Positions 1-6,640 of a stretch of 25,915 bases of DNA are shown here, piece after piece; the first letter of the stretch is position 1, and each line of letters begins with the position of its first letter. The position numbers were made by a program, and so were the translations under genes. Source of the DNA: Prevotella sp. UBA7764. Its GTDB lineage: Bacteria; Bacteroidota; Bacteroidia; Bacteroidales; Bacteroidaceae. The notes under the pieces are model-generated. The model made no database searches and was not told where the DNA came from. It saw only the letters and a list, made by a program, of their open reading frames with translations. The DNA lies in the NCBI GenBank assembly GCA_002481295.1, contig DLDU01000015.1, forward strand, positions 24,288 to 50,202, in the 5' to 3' direction.

Positions 1-312
1 CGTGTGATTAAGCTCGGTCTTCGTCAGGGCGATGCTGCAGAGATTGCTTTCATCGAGCTTGTAGACTTCGATGAGAACATGGCTAAGGCTCCTAAGGCAG
101 AGAAGAAGACTCGTCGTAGCCGTCGCTCTACCAAGAAGGCTGTCGAGGCTGCTCCGGCAGAGGAGGCTGTTGCTTCCGCAGACGCAGAGAAGACTGCTGC
201 TCCCGCTGAGAAAGAGGCTGCTCCTGCAGCGAAGAAGGCTGCTTCTGCAAAGAAGAAGACCGCTTCTGCTGAGAAGAAAGCTCCTGAGGCAGAGGCACCA
301 AAGGCTGAATAA
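1..312 (+). CDS. rplQ: 50S ribosomal protein L17, C-terminal part (5' end outside window)
   Basis: The reading frame is open from the first base, so the start lies upstream of the window. The first 30 or so residues ([20 protein letters not shown] and then DFDENMAK) match the conserved end of L17, a large-subunit protein near the peptide exit tunnel. The remaining 70 or so residues are a low-complexity tail of alanine, lysine, glutamate and proline (runs such as AAPAEK and KKAASAKKK). Basic and acidic tails on L17 are common in Bacteroidales, so the tail fits the family, although this one is long. In bacteria rplQ is normally the last gene of the alpha operon after rpoA, and the strong terminator directly downstream agrees with that. 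The assignment rests on the short conserved core only. Confidence 0.88.
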   Translation, partial: RVIKLGLRQGDAAEIAFIELVDFDENMAKAPKAEKKTRRSRRSTKKAVEAAPAEEAVASADAEKTAAPAEKEAAPAAKKAASAKKKTASAEKKAPEAEAPKAE

Positions 313-330
313 TCTCTTTGAAGATAAAAC

Positions 331-369
331 AAAAGCACTTGCTCATTGATTTGTGCAAGTGCTTTTTTT
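331..369 (+). terminator. Rho-independent terminator after rplQ
   Basis: A perfect 12-bp stem (AAAAGCACTTGC at 331-342 with GCAAGTGCTTTT at 355-366) with a 12-nt loop runs into a T-rich tract. It starts 18 nt after the rplQ stop codon and probably ends the ribosomal protein operon. Confidence 0.93.
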
Positions 370-404
370 ATAGGGATTCCCCTAATATGAATAGGGAAAA
401 ATGA

Positions 405-436
405 TTTGGCGATTTCGACATTTTTTCCTAATTTTG
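405..436 (+). promoter_or_regulatory. Bacteroidota-type promoter for the glycine-zipper lipoprotein
   Basis: TTTG (405-408), 20 nt, then TAATTTTG (429-436) matches the primary sigma consensus of Bacteroidota (TTTG, 19-21 nt, TAnnTTTG). Transcription would begin near 442-444, about 20 nt before the ATG at 464. This also argues against a start at 401, which would lie inside the promoter. Confidence 0.8.
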
Positions 437-463
437 TTGCGTCAATTAAGAAAGGACATGATC

Positions 464-1363
464 ATGAAAAAGACGTTTCTACTATTGATATGTATGTCTA
501 CGCTGCTTTATAGTTGCGACTCATATACTGGTGCTGGCGCATTCTCCGGCGCTCAGATTGGCTCTATCCTCGGCTCTGCTATTGGTGGTATCTCGGGAGG
601 CCCTCGTGGCTCTGATTTGGGAACGATCGTTGGTATGGCGGGTGGTGCTGCTGTCGGTGCAGCTGTTGGTCAGGCTGCTGATCAGCGTCAGGCTTCGCGT
701 GTTGGTGATATGCAACGCAGAAGATCAGTTGAGCGTGACGGGGCTCCTTATCAGGACCGCTATGGACAGACTGTAGTTCCTGGTTATGGTAGGGAGTATA
801 GCGAAGCGCCAAGTGATCAGGAGTCAGTGGTTGACTCTTCTAGTTATGGCAGTGGCTTCGATGGCAATAACAATCATGACGATCGTATCTACGACTTCCA
901 GTCGAGTGACTACACTGGTAACTACAGTGCCCAGCAGCCACAAACCCGTATGCCACAATATTCGGGCGTAGAGCAGATTGCCAAGGGCTTCACCTATACA
1001 CCGTCTTTGGAGATCCGCAATGCTCGTTTCATCGACGACAATGAGGATGGAACGATACAGCGTGGTGAGCTTTGCAAGATCATCTTTGAAGTTTATAATG
1101 TAGGTAAGCAAGCAGTCATGGATGTGGTACCAACGGTTCTTGAGACGACGGGTAACAAGCATATCTACATCTCGCCTAACATGCATGTAGAGCGTATCGA
1201 TCCGGGCAAAGGCATCCGCTATACTGCCATTATCACTTCCGACAATGGTCTTCGCAATGGTGCCGTCCGCTTCTGTGTCAGCGTTGTGCAAGGCAATCGC
1301 AACATCTCTAAAGTGAGTGAGTTCAATATTCCTACGTCAAAGGTATATGCCCAGGCTCGTTAA
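464..1363 (+). CDS. Glycine-zipper lipoprotein with a C-terminal beta domain carrying an EF-hand-like calcium loop
   Basis: 299 residues. The start at 464 was chosen because it begins a clean lipoprotein signal (MKKTFLLLICMSTLLYSC, lipid-anchored Cys near residue 18), has AAAGGA 7-8 nt upstream, and lies just after a good promoter; 458 is also possible. After the Cys there are about 50 residues rich in GxxxG patterns (GAQIGSILGSAIGG, then GMAGGAAVGAAVG), a glycine-zipper segment of the kind found in membrane-associated envelope lipoproteins. A low-complexity Ser/Tyr/Gln linker follows. The last 125 or so residues look like a beta-sandwich domain and contain DDNEDGTIQRGE (residues 191-202), which fits the 12-position EF-hand loop exactly but is flanked by predicted strands, not helices. 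Probably periplasmic or outer-membrane attached. The precise role is unknown. Confidence 0.82.
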   Translation: MKKTFLLLICMSTLLYSCDSYTGAGAFSGAQIGSILGSAIGGISGGPRGSDLGTIVGMAGGAAVGAAVGQAADQRQASRVGDMQRRRSVERDGAPYQDRYGQTVVPGYGREYSEAPSDQESVVDSSSYGSGFDGNNNHDDRIYDFQSSDYTGNYSAQQPQTRMPQYSGVEQIAKGFTYTPSLEIRNARFIDDNEDGTIQRGELCKIIFEVYNVGKQAVMDVVPTVLETTGNKHIYISPNMHVERIDPGKGIRYTAIITSDNGLRNGAVRFCVSVVQGNRNISKVSEFNIPTSKVYAQAR

Positions 1364-1410
1364 GTAGGTATCTGCTTAAGCTGATTAAATCATATTCATA
1401 ATAATGTTAT

Positions 1411-1444
1411 TCCCTGACACTAACATGGTTTCAGGGATTTTTTT
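1411..1444 (+). terminator. Terminator after the glycine-zipper lipoprotein gene
   Basis: TCCCTGA (1411-1417) pairs with TCAGGGA (1431-1437), 13-nt loop, followed by seven Ts. It lies between two convergent genes. There is no A tract on the other side, so it should work mainly for the plus-strand gene. Confidence 0.72.
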
Positions 1445-1453
1445 GTCTTCTGC

Positions 1454-2224
1454 TCAGTCACCGAACCAGTTCTTGACTTTCTGAAACACGCTACGCCATA
1501 TCGACGGATCTTCCTTCTTTGTGCCTGTTTGCGGGTGCGAAGAAGGTTTTTTTGGATTGCTGGGAGTTCCGGGATGATGCGCAGCCATCATCTGCTGTCT
1601 TTCTTTCGCTTGTTGGCTGGCAGTCAGTTTCCGTTCTTCTTCCTTTTTCTCTTCTTTGGCAATCTTTGCCTCTTTTATTTCCGCCAGTCGTTTGGCCGCC
1701 TGTTGCTTTCTGGCTGCTAAGCGTTTGTCCTCCATTTCGTGCTCCTCGTCGGCTTTCTTGTTCCATTCCTTGATGAAACTGTAGCGTGCCTTAGAGAAGT
1801 CAAATTCAAAGTCCGGCATACCCGTCTCCACGTCGTCCATGCGATAGGGTGGGTTGTTGCCGGATACGCGCTGCACTTCCACCATGGCCAGACCTTGTGC
1901 GAGCATACCTAATTGTGCTGCAGCGCCATAGCTCAGATCTATGATGCAGCCGCGGCGATAGGGACCACGGTCTGTGACCTTGACGATGATGCTTTTCTGA
2001 TTTCTGAGATTGGTGACCTTAAGCAGGGTGCCGAAGGGTAGGGTGCGGTGGGCGCAGGTCAGACTGTCGTGATGCAGTCGTCCACCGTCAGCCGTCCTTG
2101 CTCCCGTAGCCTTACGGGAGTAGTACGTGGCCTTGCCTTTCTGCGACCGGTGTTGCGCCGATGCCGTGAGCGTAAGCAACAGCAAGACCAAACAAGCGAG
2201 TCTATGCGTATGCTGATGCTTCAT
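1454..2224 (-). CDS. rlpA: RlpA-like double-psi beta-barrel protein (septal ring lytic transglycosylase family)
   Basis: 256 residues with an N-terminal signal peptide ending near TASAQ (residues 1-23), so it is exported. Residues 28-120 form the double-psi beta-barrel typical of RlpA: GKATYYSRKATGARTADGG, then LPFGTLLKVTNL, VTDRGPYRRGCIIDLSYGAA and the closing MVEVQRV. RlpA proteins bind or cleave peptidoglycan strands lacking stem peptides, and VTDRGPY includes a conserved acidic residue of the barrel. The C-terminal half has no SPOR domain. It is a charged stretch of Lys, Glu, Ala and Gln, probably coiled, followed by a Pro/Ser/Lys-rich linker and a short amphipathic end (WRSVFQKVKNWFGD). 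Enzyme activity is not certain, since some members only bind. The gene converges with the lipoprotein gene to its left. Confidence 0.87.
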   Translation of the reverse strand: MKHQHTHRLACLVLLLLTLTASAQHRSQKGKATYYSRKATGARTADGGRLHHDSLTCAHRTLPFGTLLKVTNLRNQKSIIVKVTDRGPYRRGCIIDLSYGAAAQLGMLAQGLAMVEVQRVSGNNPPYRMDDVETGMPDFEFDFSKARYSFIKEWNKKADEEHEMEDKRLAARKQQAAKRLAEIKEAKIAKEEKKEEERKLTASQQAKERQQMMAAHHPGTPSNPKKPSSHPQTGTKKEDPSIWRSVFQKVKNWFGD

Positions 2225-2229
2225 AGTGG

Positions 2230-2237
2230 CAAAGATA
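2230..2237 (-). promoter_or_regulatory. -7 box just upstream of rlpA
   Basis: The minus strand reads TATCTTTG, an exact match to TAnnTTTG, ending only 5 nt before the rlpA ATG (2224). The -33 element is weak (CTTG, 18 nt upstream). If used, the transcript would be leaderless or nearly so. Confidence 0.5.
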
Positions 2238-2542
2238 CGAAAAATATCTGAGAATCAAGTGATTTTGATGTAGAAAGATGATAAGCGGGCAGATTGAGGC
2301 CTATAAATAGATACACTTTTTTCGATCTGTCGTTTAAGATATACCGGTGCTATTACTTAAAAGGCTTGCGAACTTCACAGCCCACAAGCCCAAAGGTTGA
2401 ATTATATACATCTCTTAGAGTTTAGCGAGATGCTTGTGGCAAGTCTCACGACTTGCAAGTGTTACATTTGACGGTATTAGCAATAATTACTCTTGTGTTG
2501 TCATTTCGCTCATGTCTCTTTTTGTTAATTAATTCCTATTTG
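2238..2542. other. AT-rich intergenic stretch with inverted repeats
   Basis: No gene is seen between rlpA and the fimbrillin gene. The stretch holds small inverted repeats: GGCTTG (2363-2368) with CAAGCC (2385-2390), CACAAGC (2383-2389) with GCTTGTG (2432-2438), and the hairpin GCAAGTC-TCAC-GACTTGC (2439-2456). None is followed by a T tract in the direction of the fimbrillin transcript, so a standard terminator is not evident. Composition resembles the 3' third of the fimbrillin gene. Confidence 0.5.
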
Positions 2543-5200
2543 CTAAAATGCTAAGCCACATCTAATGGTCCCTTTAGCAGAGTCGTAGTCTGTTTTCTTA
2601 TATCTGAGCCACAATAAATCAAAATCAGGTCCGGCATCAGGTATGGAACAGCCAAATAACACTGTAACAATATAGTTGGCATCAACTTCAGTAGATGTAA
2701 TCATATAAGGGTCAAAGGCGTTTGCTTTGTCCTCTGCATATGTCGTAGCTTTAAAATAATTAATAGATGTACCTTCCTTATATCCGGCACCAACTAAAGG
2801 CTTTAGATAGGAGTTTAAATTATCTCTGACTGTCATCGTATTACAGTCGGCTTTCATCCAATAACAACCATCTGGCATTATTGTCATTTCATTGAAATGT
2901 TCATTCACTTTCCCCATATATAAAGCGATGTTGGCCCATTGTCCCGAACTTAGTAGAAACCATCCACTGCATTTACCTGTCAAGTTTACAACAGAACCAT
3001 CGTTGGCTTTGGCTTTGTAGTTCATTGCATCAAAAATGGCAGGGAATTTTGAAGCAGAATAGTCCGAGCGCTTGACAATATTTTGGCATCTTGAATATCC
3101 ATCCAAATCGGAAGCCATGCCATCCCAACTCTGTGTTATGCCTTTGTTATATAAAGAATTTGTACTGCTCCAAGCTAATCCCTTTGTTCCTTCATGGAGT
3201 CCTAAGACATAGCCATGCTTCCAACCATGAGCTTGATCAGTACTTGACGTTTTTGTCATAAACACAATACCTACAGCAATACGGTTATTAATTATTTCTG
3301 TATTATGGCTAAGTGCACCATCAGAATAATAGATGTCCCCTATTGCTAATTTATGAATGAGGAAACCTGAGGAATATGCCGTACCAATAGAAGTTTGATC
3401 TTTTACGGCTGTCAGTGTGATAGGATTAATCCATGCATTATCAATATTTGTAGAAGTTGAATAAACTTGTTTCTGTGAAGGAATTAAAATTTTAATAAAT
3501 CTGTTCGTTGTAGCAAACATATTAGATTTATCAGTAAACTCAGAAGAGGCGGTAAGATTCTCTTTGCCATTTGACCATGAATAATTTACATCACTATTTA
3601 GATGATAAGTCTTGTTTGTAGAACGCGTGCCGAGATTGATGACCGCCAATCCCATCTGATGGCTCATGCTAAAGTTCACGGTAGAGGCAGTTGTCGTGGA
3701 GACAGCGCCTGCGGCCACTTGCAAGTCGCTGGCATTAAGGTTCTCAGCTGAACTTTGATCCGTCTTGGGACTCCACGACGATATACCGGAGGCAAAGAAC
3801 GTGGCGGCATCAGCGACAGCCTTGCCCGTGTTGGCGAGGCCACTCGCGCTATAGGGATAATAGACATAGAACCTGCAGTTCTCGGGCAGGAGCACACGGG
3901 AGGCTGGTGTCCACTTGCCATTGGAGCCGAGTGTCAGCTTGACGTTGCTGTATTTCAGTCCGTTGGCATCAGCCACGTAGATGCCCACGGCATCGCCGGC
4001 GGCAAAGGCCGTCTTGGGATAGTTGCTGCCCCATGATGTGGCAAAGGTGATGCTGCCCAACTGCAACTTTGAGACGGAGAGAGGCGAGACCTTGTAGACG
4101 ATGGACTGGCCCTTGTCCCATTTTGTGCCTTTGAGTGAACCGGTGAGGTTATACGTGTTGTTGTCGAAGACGTAGGTGATGGCTATCTTCTGATTGTCCT
4201 TGGTAAACGACTGCGGAATCATCAGCAGCGTCTTTGTTCCGGAGATAATATCCTGGTTCTCTGAGCCCGTGAGCTGTAGACTCATGTTGCTGATGGTGTA
4301 GTTGCCCGTGGCCGTCGTCGTCCAGTTGCCGCCCAGCGACAGCCGTCCTTTGGTGGCGATGTTTGTGAAGCCCACCGAGGTGATCTGTCCCGACGGCATG
4401 TCCGGTCCGGCCACAAAGCGGATGGAGGTGAGCTGATGGTCGAAGGTGAGCGGCACAGCCTTGTTGGTGCCAACAGTGGCGAGCGTCAGGCCTTTGTTTG
4501 TGGCCACGATCAGGTCGGGCTGGTTCTCCGCAGTGGTGGGAAGCGCATAGTCGATGTAGGGCGTGCCCTGCGTACTGCCGGAGGACAGCGTCAGCCCATT
4601 GGAAGAAGGAGAAGGAATGGGCGCGTAGGCATAGAAGGCCACCGTGTCGGTGGCAGGCCAATAGTGCTCGTTGGCTGTCTTCCAACCATAGCTTGCGTTT
4701 GTGGCTGTCTCGTTGTAGAAAAGACTGTTGGGCGTGGCCGAGGCAAAGGCGTTGTCATTGGCGTATGGGATGGCGGACACGCCAAACTGTGTGAGTTGGC
4801 TGAGAGACTCAATGCGCGTGCCGCGCGTGAGCGGCTCGTCGGCGACCTTCTCGGCCATAGCGCCGCCCACACGCTCGGAGACGAGCGGATGGAGATAGAG
4901 CGTGTGGCCGCCGCCCGTGGTCTTCAGCGGAGCGGCAAAATAAGACTGGGGATCGGGCGCAGAAGCCGTGGAAATAGCGGCGGCCGCTACGCCACGGGAG
5001 CCCTTGGCCGAGGCGGACGAAGAGTGGGCGACCGGCGTGCCGTCGATGGCATCCACCTTAAACGAGATTGGTTCGGAAGAGAGAACGGGCGTGCTGTCGG
5101 TCAGCGTCTCACTGCAACCGGTGAGAAACGACAGCGCGCTTAGTGACAACAGCAGCAGGTCACAAGAGCGGAACTTAGAAACAGAGTGACGTAATCGCAT
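2543..5200 (-). CDS. Large fimbrillin-family lipoprotein with a lectin-like/FISUMP-like C-terminal region (mosaic gene)
   Basis: 885 residues. The N-terminus is a lipoprotein signal with lipobox LTGC (Cys near residue 29), as in Bacteroidales fimbrillins (FimA/Mfa1 type), which are exported as lipoproteins and assembled on the surface. Two fimbrillin-like repeats are visible. The first covers about residues 120-375 (LTQFGVSAIPY, YWPATDTVAFYAYAP, FDHQLTSIRFVAG). The second covers about 380-600 (AGDAVGIYV, CRFYVYYPYSA, MSHQMGLAVINLG). Residues 600-885 form a different domain (GDIYYSDGALSHN, GYVLGLHEGTKGLAW, SGWFLLSSGQWANI) like those of FISUMP/DUF1566 surface proteins. Size and this extra domain suggest a tip or accessory subunit rather than a main shaft subunit; that is inference. 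DNA coding for residues up to about 525 is GC-rich and the rest is clearly AT-rich, which suggests recombination. It stands alone, preceded by a structured leader. Confidence 0.8.
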   Translation of the reverse strand: MRLRHSVSKFRSCDLLLLSLSALSFLTGCSETLTDSTPVLSSEPISFKVDAIDGTPVAHSSSASAKGSRGVAAAAISTASAPDPQSYFAAPLKTTGGGHTLYLHPLVSERVGGAMAEKVADEPLTRGTRIESLSQLTQFGVSAIPYANDNAFASATPNSLFYNETATNASYGWKTANEHYWPATDTVAFYAYAPIPSPSSNGLTLSSGSTQGTPYIDYALPTTAENQPDLIVATNKGLTLATVGTNKAVPLTFDHQLTSIRFVAGPDMPSGQITSVGFTNIATKGRLSLGGNWTTTATGNYTISNMSLQLTGSENQDIISGTKTLLMIPQSFTKDNQKIAITYVFDNNTYNLTGSLKGTKWDKGQSIVYKVSPLSVSKLQLGSITFATSWGSNYPKTAFAAGDAVGIYVADANGLKYSNVKLTLGSNGKWTPASRVLLPENCRFYVYYPYSASGLANTGKAVADAATFFASGISSWSPKTDQSSAENLNASDLQVAAGAVSTTTASTVNFSMSHQMGLAVINLGTRSTNKTYHLNSDVNYSWSNGKENLTASSEFTDKSNMFATTNRFIKILIPSQKQVYSTSTNIDNAWINPITLTAVKDQTSIGTAYSSGFLIHKLAIGDIYYSDGALSHNTEIINNRIAVGIVFMTKTSSTDQAHGWKHGYVLGLHEGTKGLAWSSTNSLYNKGITQSWDGMASDLDGYSRCQNIVKRSDYSASKFPAIFDAMNYKAKANDGSVVNLTGKCSGWFLLSSGQWANIALYMGKVNEHFNEMTIMPDGCYWMKADCNTMTVRDNLNSYLKPLVGAGYKEGTSINYFKATTYAEDKANAFDPYMITSTEVDANYIVTVLFGCSIPDAGPDFDLLWLRYKKTDYDSAKGTIRCGLAF

Positions 5201-5244
5201 AATTCTACAGACCTTTAATATTACTTACTTTTTCGTGGCCTATA

Positions 5245-5415
5245 GAATCGCCCCTGATTCGGCTCCCTTTATATATAATGTGTTCATGTGAGGACATAAA
5301 AAACGTGGGCTTCTGTACAATTTGTCCACATCTCAGGTCGTAGGAAAACCCTGCATTGAGCAATTGCACAGAATGCCCCCGCCTGAGGTTATGATACGCC
5401 ACACCCTTTCGGGTG
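5245..5415 (-). promoter_or_regulatory. Structured 5' leader candidate upstream of the fimbrillin gene
   Basis: Read on the minus strand there is a CACCC-GAAA-GGGTG hairpin (5402-5415, GNRA loop), then two interleaved pairings. CTCAGG (5392-5397) pairs with CCTGAG (5332-5337). TTCTGTGCAATT (5372-5383) pairs with AATTGTACAGAA (5311-5322), 12 bp with one G-U. The order a-b-a'-b' is that of a pseudoknot. A further hairpin GAATC-GATTC (5245-5260) lies 45 nt before the ATG. An 80-codon open frame (5205-5447, minus) covers the same region, so translation as a leader peptide cannot be excluded. No matching promoter was found close upstream. I cannot match this to a named RNA family. Confidence 0.45.
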
Positions 5416-5607
5416 CAGAATATATACACCAGAGCGTAGACATTCACTTGGCAATATCTTCAATGCAATTCAAATTTCCTACGTTTGAGATGTGAAGATA
5501 ATGTTGTAAACGTCTTTATGTGTCGCGGCCTTTGGTGTGCCGGCTACGCTTAGCCGACGGCGACGACACGACTATGTCCGGCGAAGACATGCGGCGGGCC
5601 GCACATC

Positions 5608-5632
5608 AACTCCGCTGCAAAGATACGGAGTT
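5608..5632 (-). promoter_or_regulatory. Palindrome enclosing a TAnnTTTG box
   Basis: AACTCCG (5608-5614) and CGGAGTT (5626-5632) are inverted copies around CTGCAAAGATA. The minus strand of the centre reads TATCTTTG, an exact -7 box. The -33 position has only a poor match (CGTG). The box faces the fimbrillin gene but is more than 400 nt from its start. Confidence 0.35.
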
Positions 5633-5672
5633 TTTGCGACATCTCCACGTTCTCGCCCAAGTTTTTTTTAGT

Positions 5673-5711
5673 AGCCTCACCCCCGTGCCCCTCTCCAAGG
5701 GAGAGGGGAGT
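5673..5711 (+). repeat. Left copy of an inverted 39-nt repeat with internal hairpin
   Basis: This 39-nt stretch is the reverse complement of 6076-6114 with one mismatch. Inside it CCCCTCTCC and GGAGAGGGG form a hairpin. Repeats of this C/G-rich hairpin kind are dispersed in many bacterial genomes, which is general knowledge; the copy number here cannot be judged from the window. Confidence 0.8.
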
Positions 5712-6000
5712 AGAATGCTTTGCGGGTGCTAAATACAGAGAAGACAAATCTTCCTGTGAATTCTTGTAACTATCTAGCGAATGATATTGAAGTCTTAGCG
5801 CTCGCTATTTTTTTATCAAGAATTTGAGATCTATAGAATTTCCCGCGCGTCATTGTGAATTGATTAGAATTGGAGTATATAAGCAGCTTGCTGCTTTCGT
5901 CTGATAATACTTTTTTTGCTTTCTGTCGATGGAAGTATTCTCTCGTTCTCAAATTCTTGAGAAAAATAGTCCCGGAAATCTTTCGCTCAATAGTTACGAA

Positions 6001-6062
6001 TTCTTCTATATGCTCCAAAGACTGTTAATTCAATATTTCTTCTATATGCTCAAAAGACTGTT
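6001..6062 (+). repeat. 26-nt tandem duplication, period 36
   Basis: A 26-nt stretch beginning TTCTTCTATATGCTC occurs at 6001-6026 and again at 6037-6062 with one mismatch. It lies just inside the right arm of the inverted repeat pair. Confidence 0.75.
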
Positions 6063-6075
6063 TATCCTGCATTTC

Positions 6076-6114
6076 ACTCCCCTCTCCTTTGGAGAGGGGC
6101 ACGGGGGTGAGGCT
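6076..6114 (-). repeat. Right copy of the inverted 39-nt repeat
   Basis: Inverted partner of 5673-5711, 38 of 39 bases matching. The two bound 442 bp. Inside them a perfect 14-bp inverted pair also occurs (5816-5829 and 5947-5960, TCAAGAATTTGAGA and its complement), so the stretch has nested inverted symmetry. No transposase and no clear target-site duplication are visible. Confidence 0.8.
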
Positions 6115-6347
6115 GAGCATTCATCTGTTGATAAAACTGACAATTTTCCGCCCACGAGAATCGTTTCTTTCGGGCGAAGGCCTATCCTGCTCTGATTTTT
6201 GCGAAAATAGGCGTATTTTTTATAAGTAGCAGACAATCAAGGAATTGCAAGATTTCGCCTTTTGCGACATGCCAAAGCGGCCTTGTTTTCGCAATGCTTT
6301 TCAGCCTTTTTTCTGACATCTCAGGCTTTCGACAGAACAAAATCGGC

Positions 6348-6413
6348 GAGATGAACCAGACAAATCACCGAGATGATCGTGTCAAAAGGCTGAGATGACA
6401 ACAAGAAATCACT
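6348..6413 (+). repeat. Degenerate 22-nt periodic repeat
   Basis: GAGATGA occurs at 6348, 6370 and 6392, exactly 22 nt apart, each followed by a diverged A-rich half. Not in a recognisable gene and not a CRISPR array: there are only three units and the unit itself diverges. Confidence 0.5.
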
Positions 6414-6557
6414 GGTTGAACCTTGCGACAAGCCTGAAATGGGACTGGACAACAGGAAATCCATGACTTGATTTCCTATTTTGCACGTTGCGCGGGATAT
6501 GGCTTTGTCAAGAGAAATCAGCGCAGCGCAGGTCCCGAACATAATATGCGGGGCAAG

Positions 6558-6592
6558 AAAAAAGGCGACAGCACACGTGTGCCGTCGCCTTT
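6558..6592 (-). terminator. Terminator of the outer-membrane barrel gene
   Basis: On the minus strand a long hairpin (6561-6592: nine pairs AAAGGCGAC with GTCGCCTTT, one mismatch, then the self-complementary GCACACGTGTGC) is followed by TTTTTT. It lies about 50 nt after the stop codon at 6641 and probably closes the whole T9SS cluster. Confidence 0.9.
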
Positions 6593-6640
6593 TATGGTTT
6601 CTCTGTATGGTTCTTGATCTAAGAACTAACAGAACTGCTG

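Larger units (their letters stand above)
5448..6640. other. Gene-poor 1.2-kb stretch rich in repeats
   Basis: Only short, unconvincing open frames occur here. The stretch holds a palindrome with an embedded -7 box (5608-5632), a CGGCTA-CGCT-TAGCCG hairpin (5541-5556), an inverted 39-nt repeat pair (5673-5711 and 6076-6114) enclosing an AT-rich core, a 26-nt tandem duplication (6001-6062), a 22-nt periodic repeat (6348-6413) and a terminator for the gene on its right. The make-up suggests accumulated small repeats rather than decayed genes. Confidence 0.55.

Noticed and set aside
5205..5447. 80-codon minus-strand frame as a real gene
   Set aside because: No signal, domain or promoter supports it, and the stretch is dense with RNA-like pairings. 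It is kept only as an alternative explanation of the leader.
5770..6018. 82-codon minus-strand frame inside the inverted-repeat element
   Set aside because: It is composed of the inverted and tandem repeat sequence itself and resembles no family I know.
5673..6114. Insertion sequence
   Set aside because: No transposase frame and no target-site duplication can be seen; reported only as an inverted-repeat element.
6348..6413. CRISPR-like array
   Set aside because: Only a 7-nt heptamer is constant, there are three units, and no cas gene is present.
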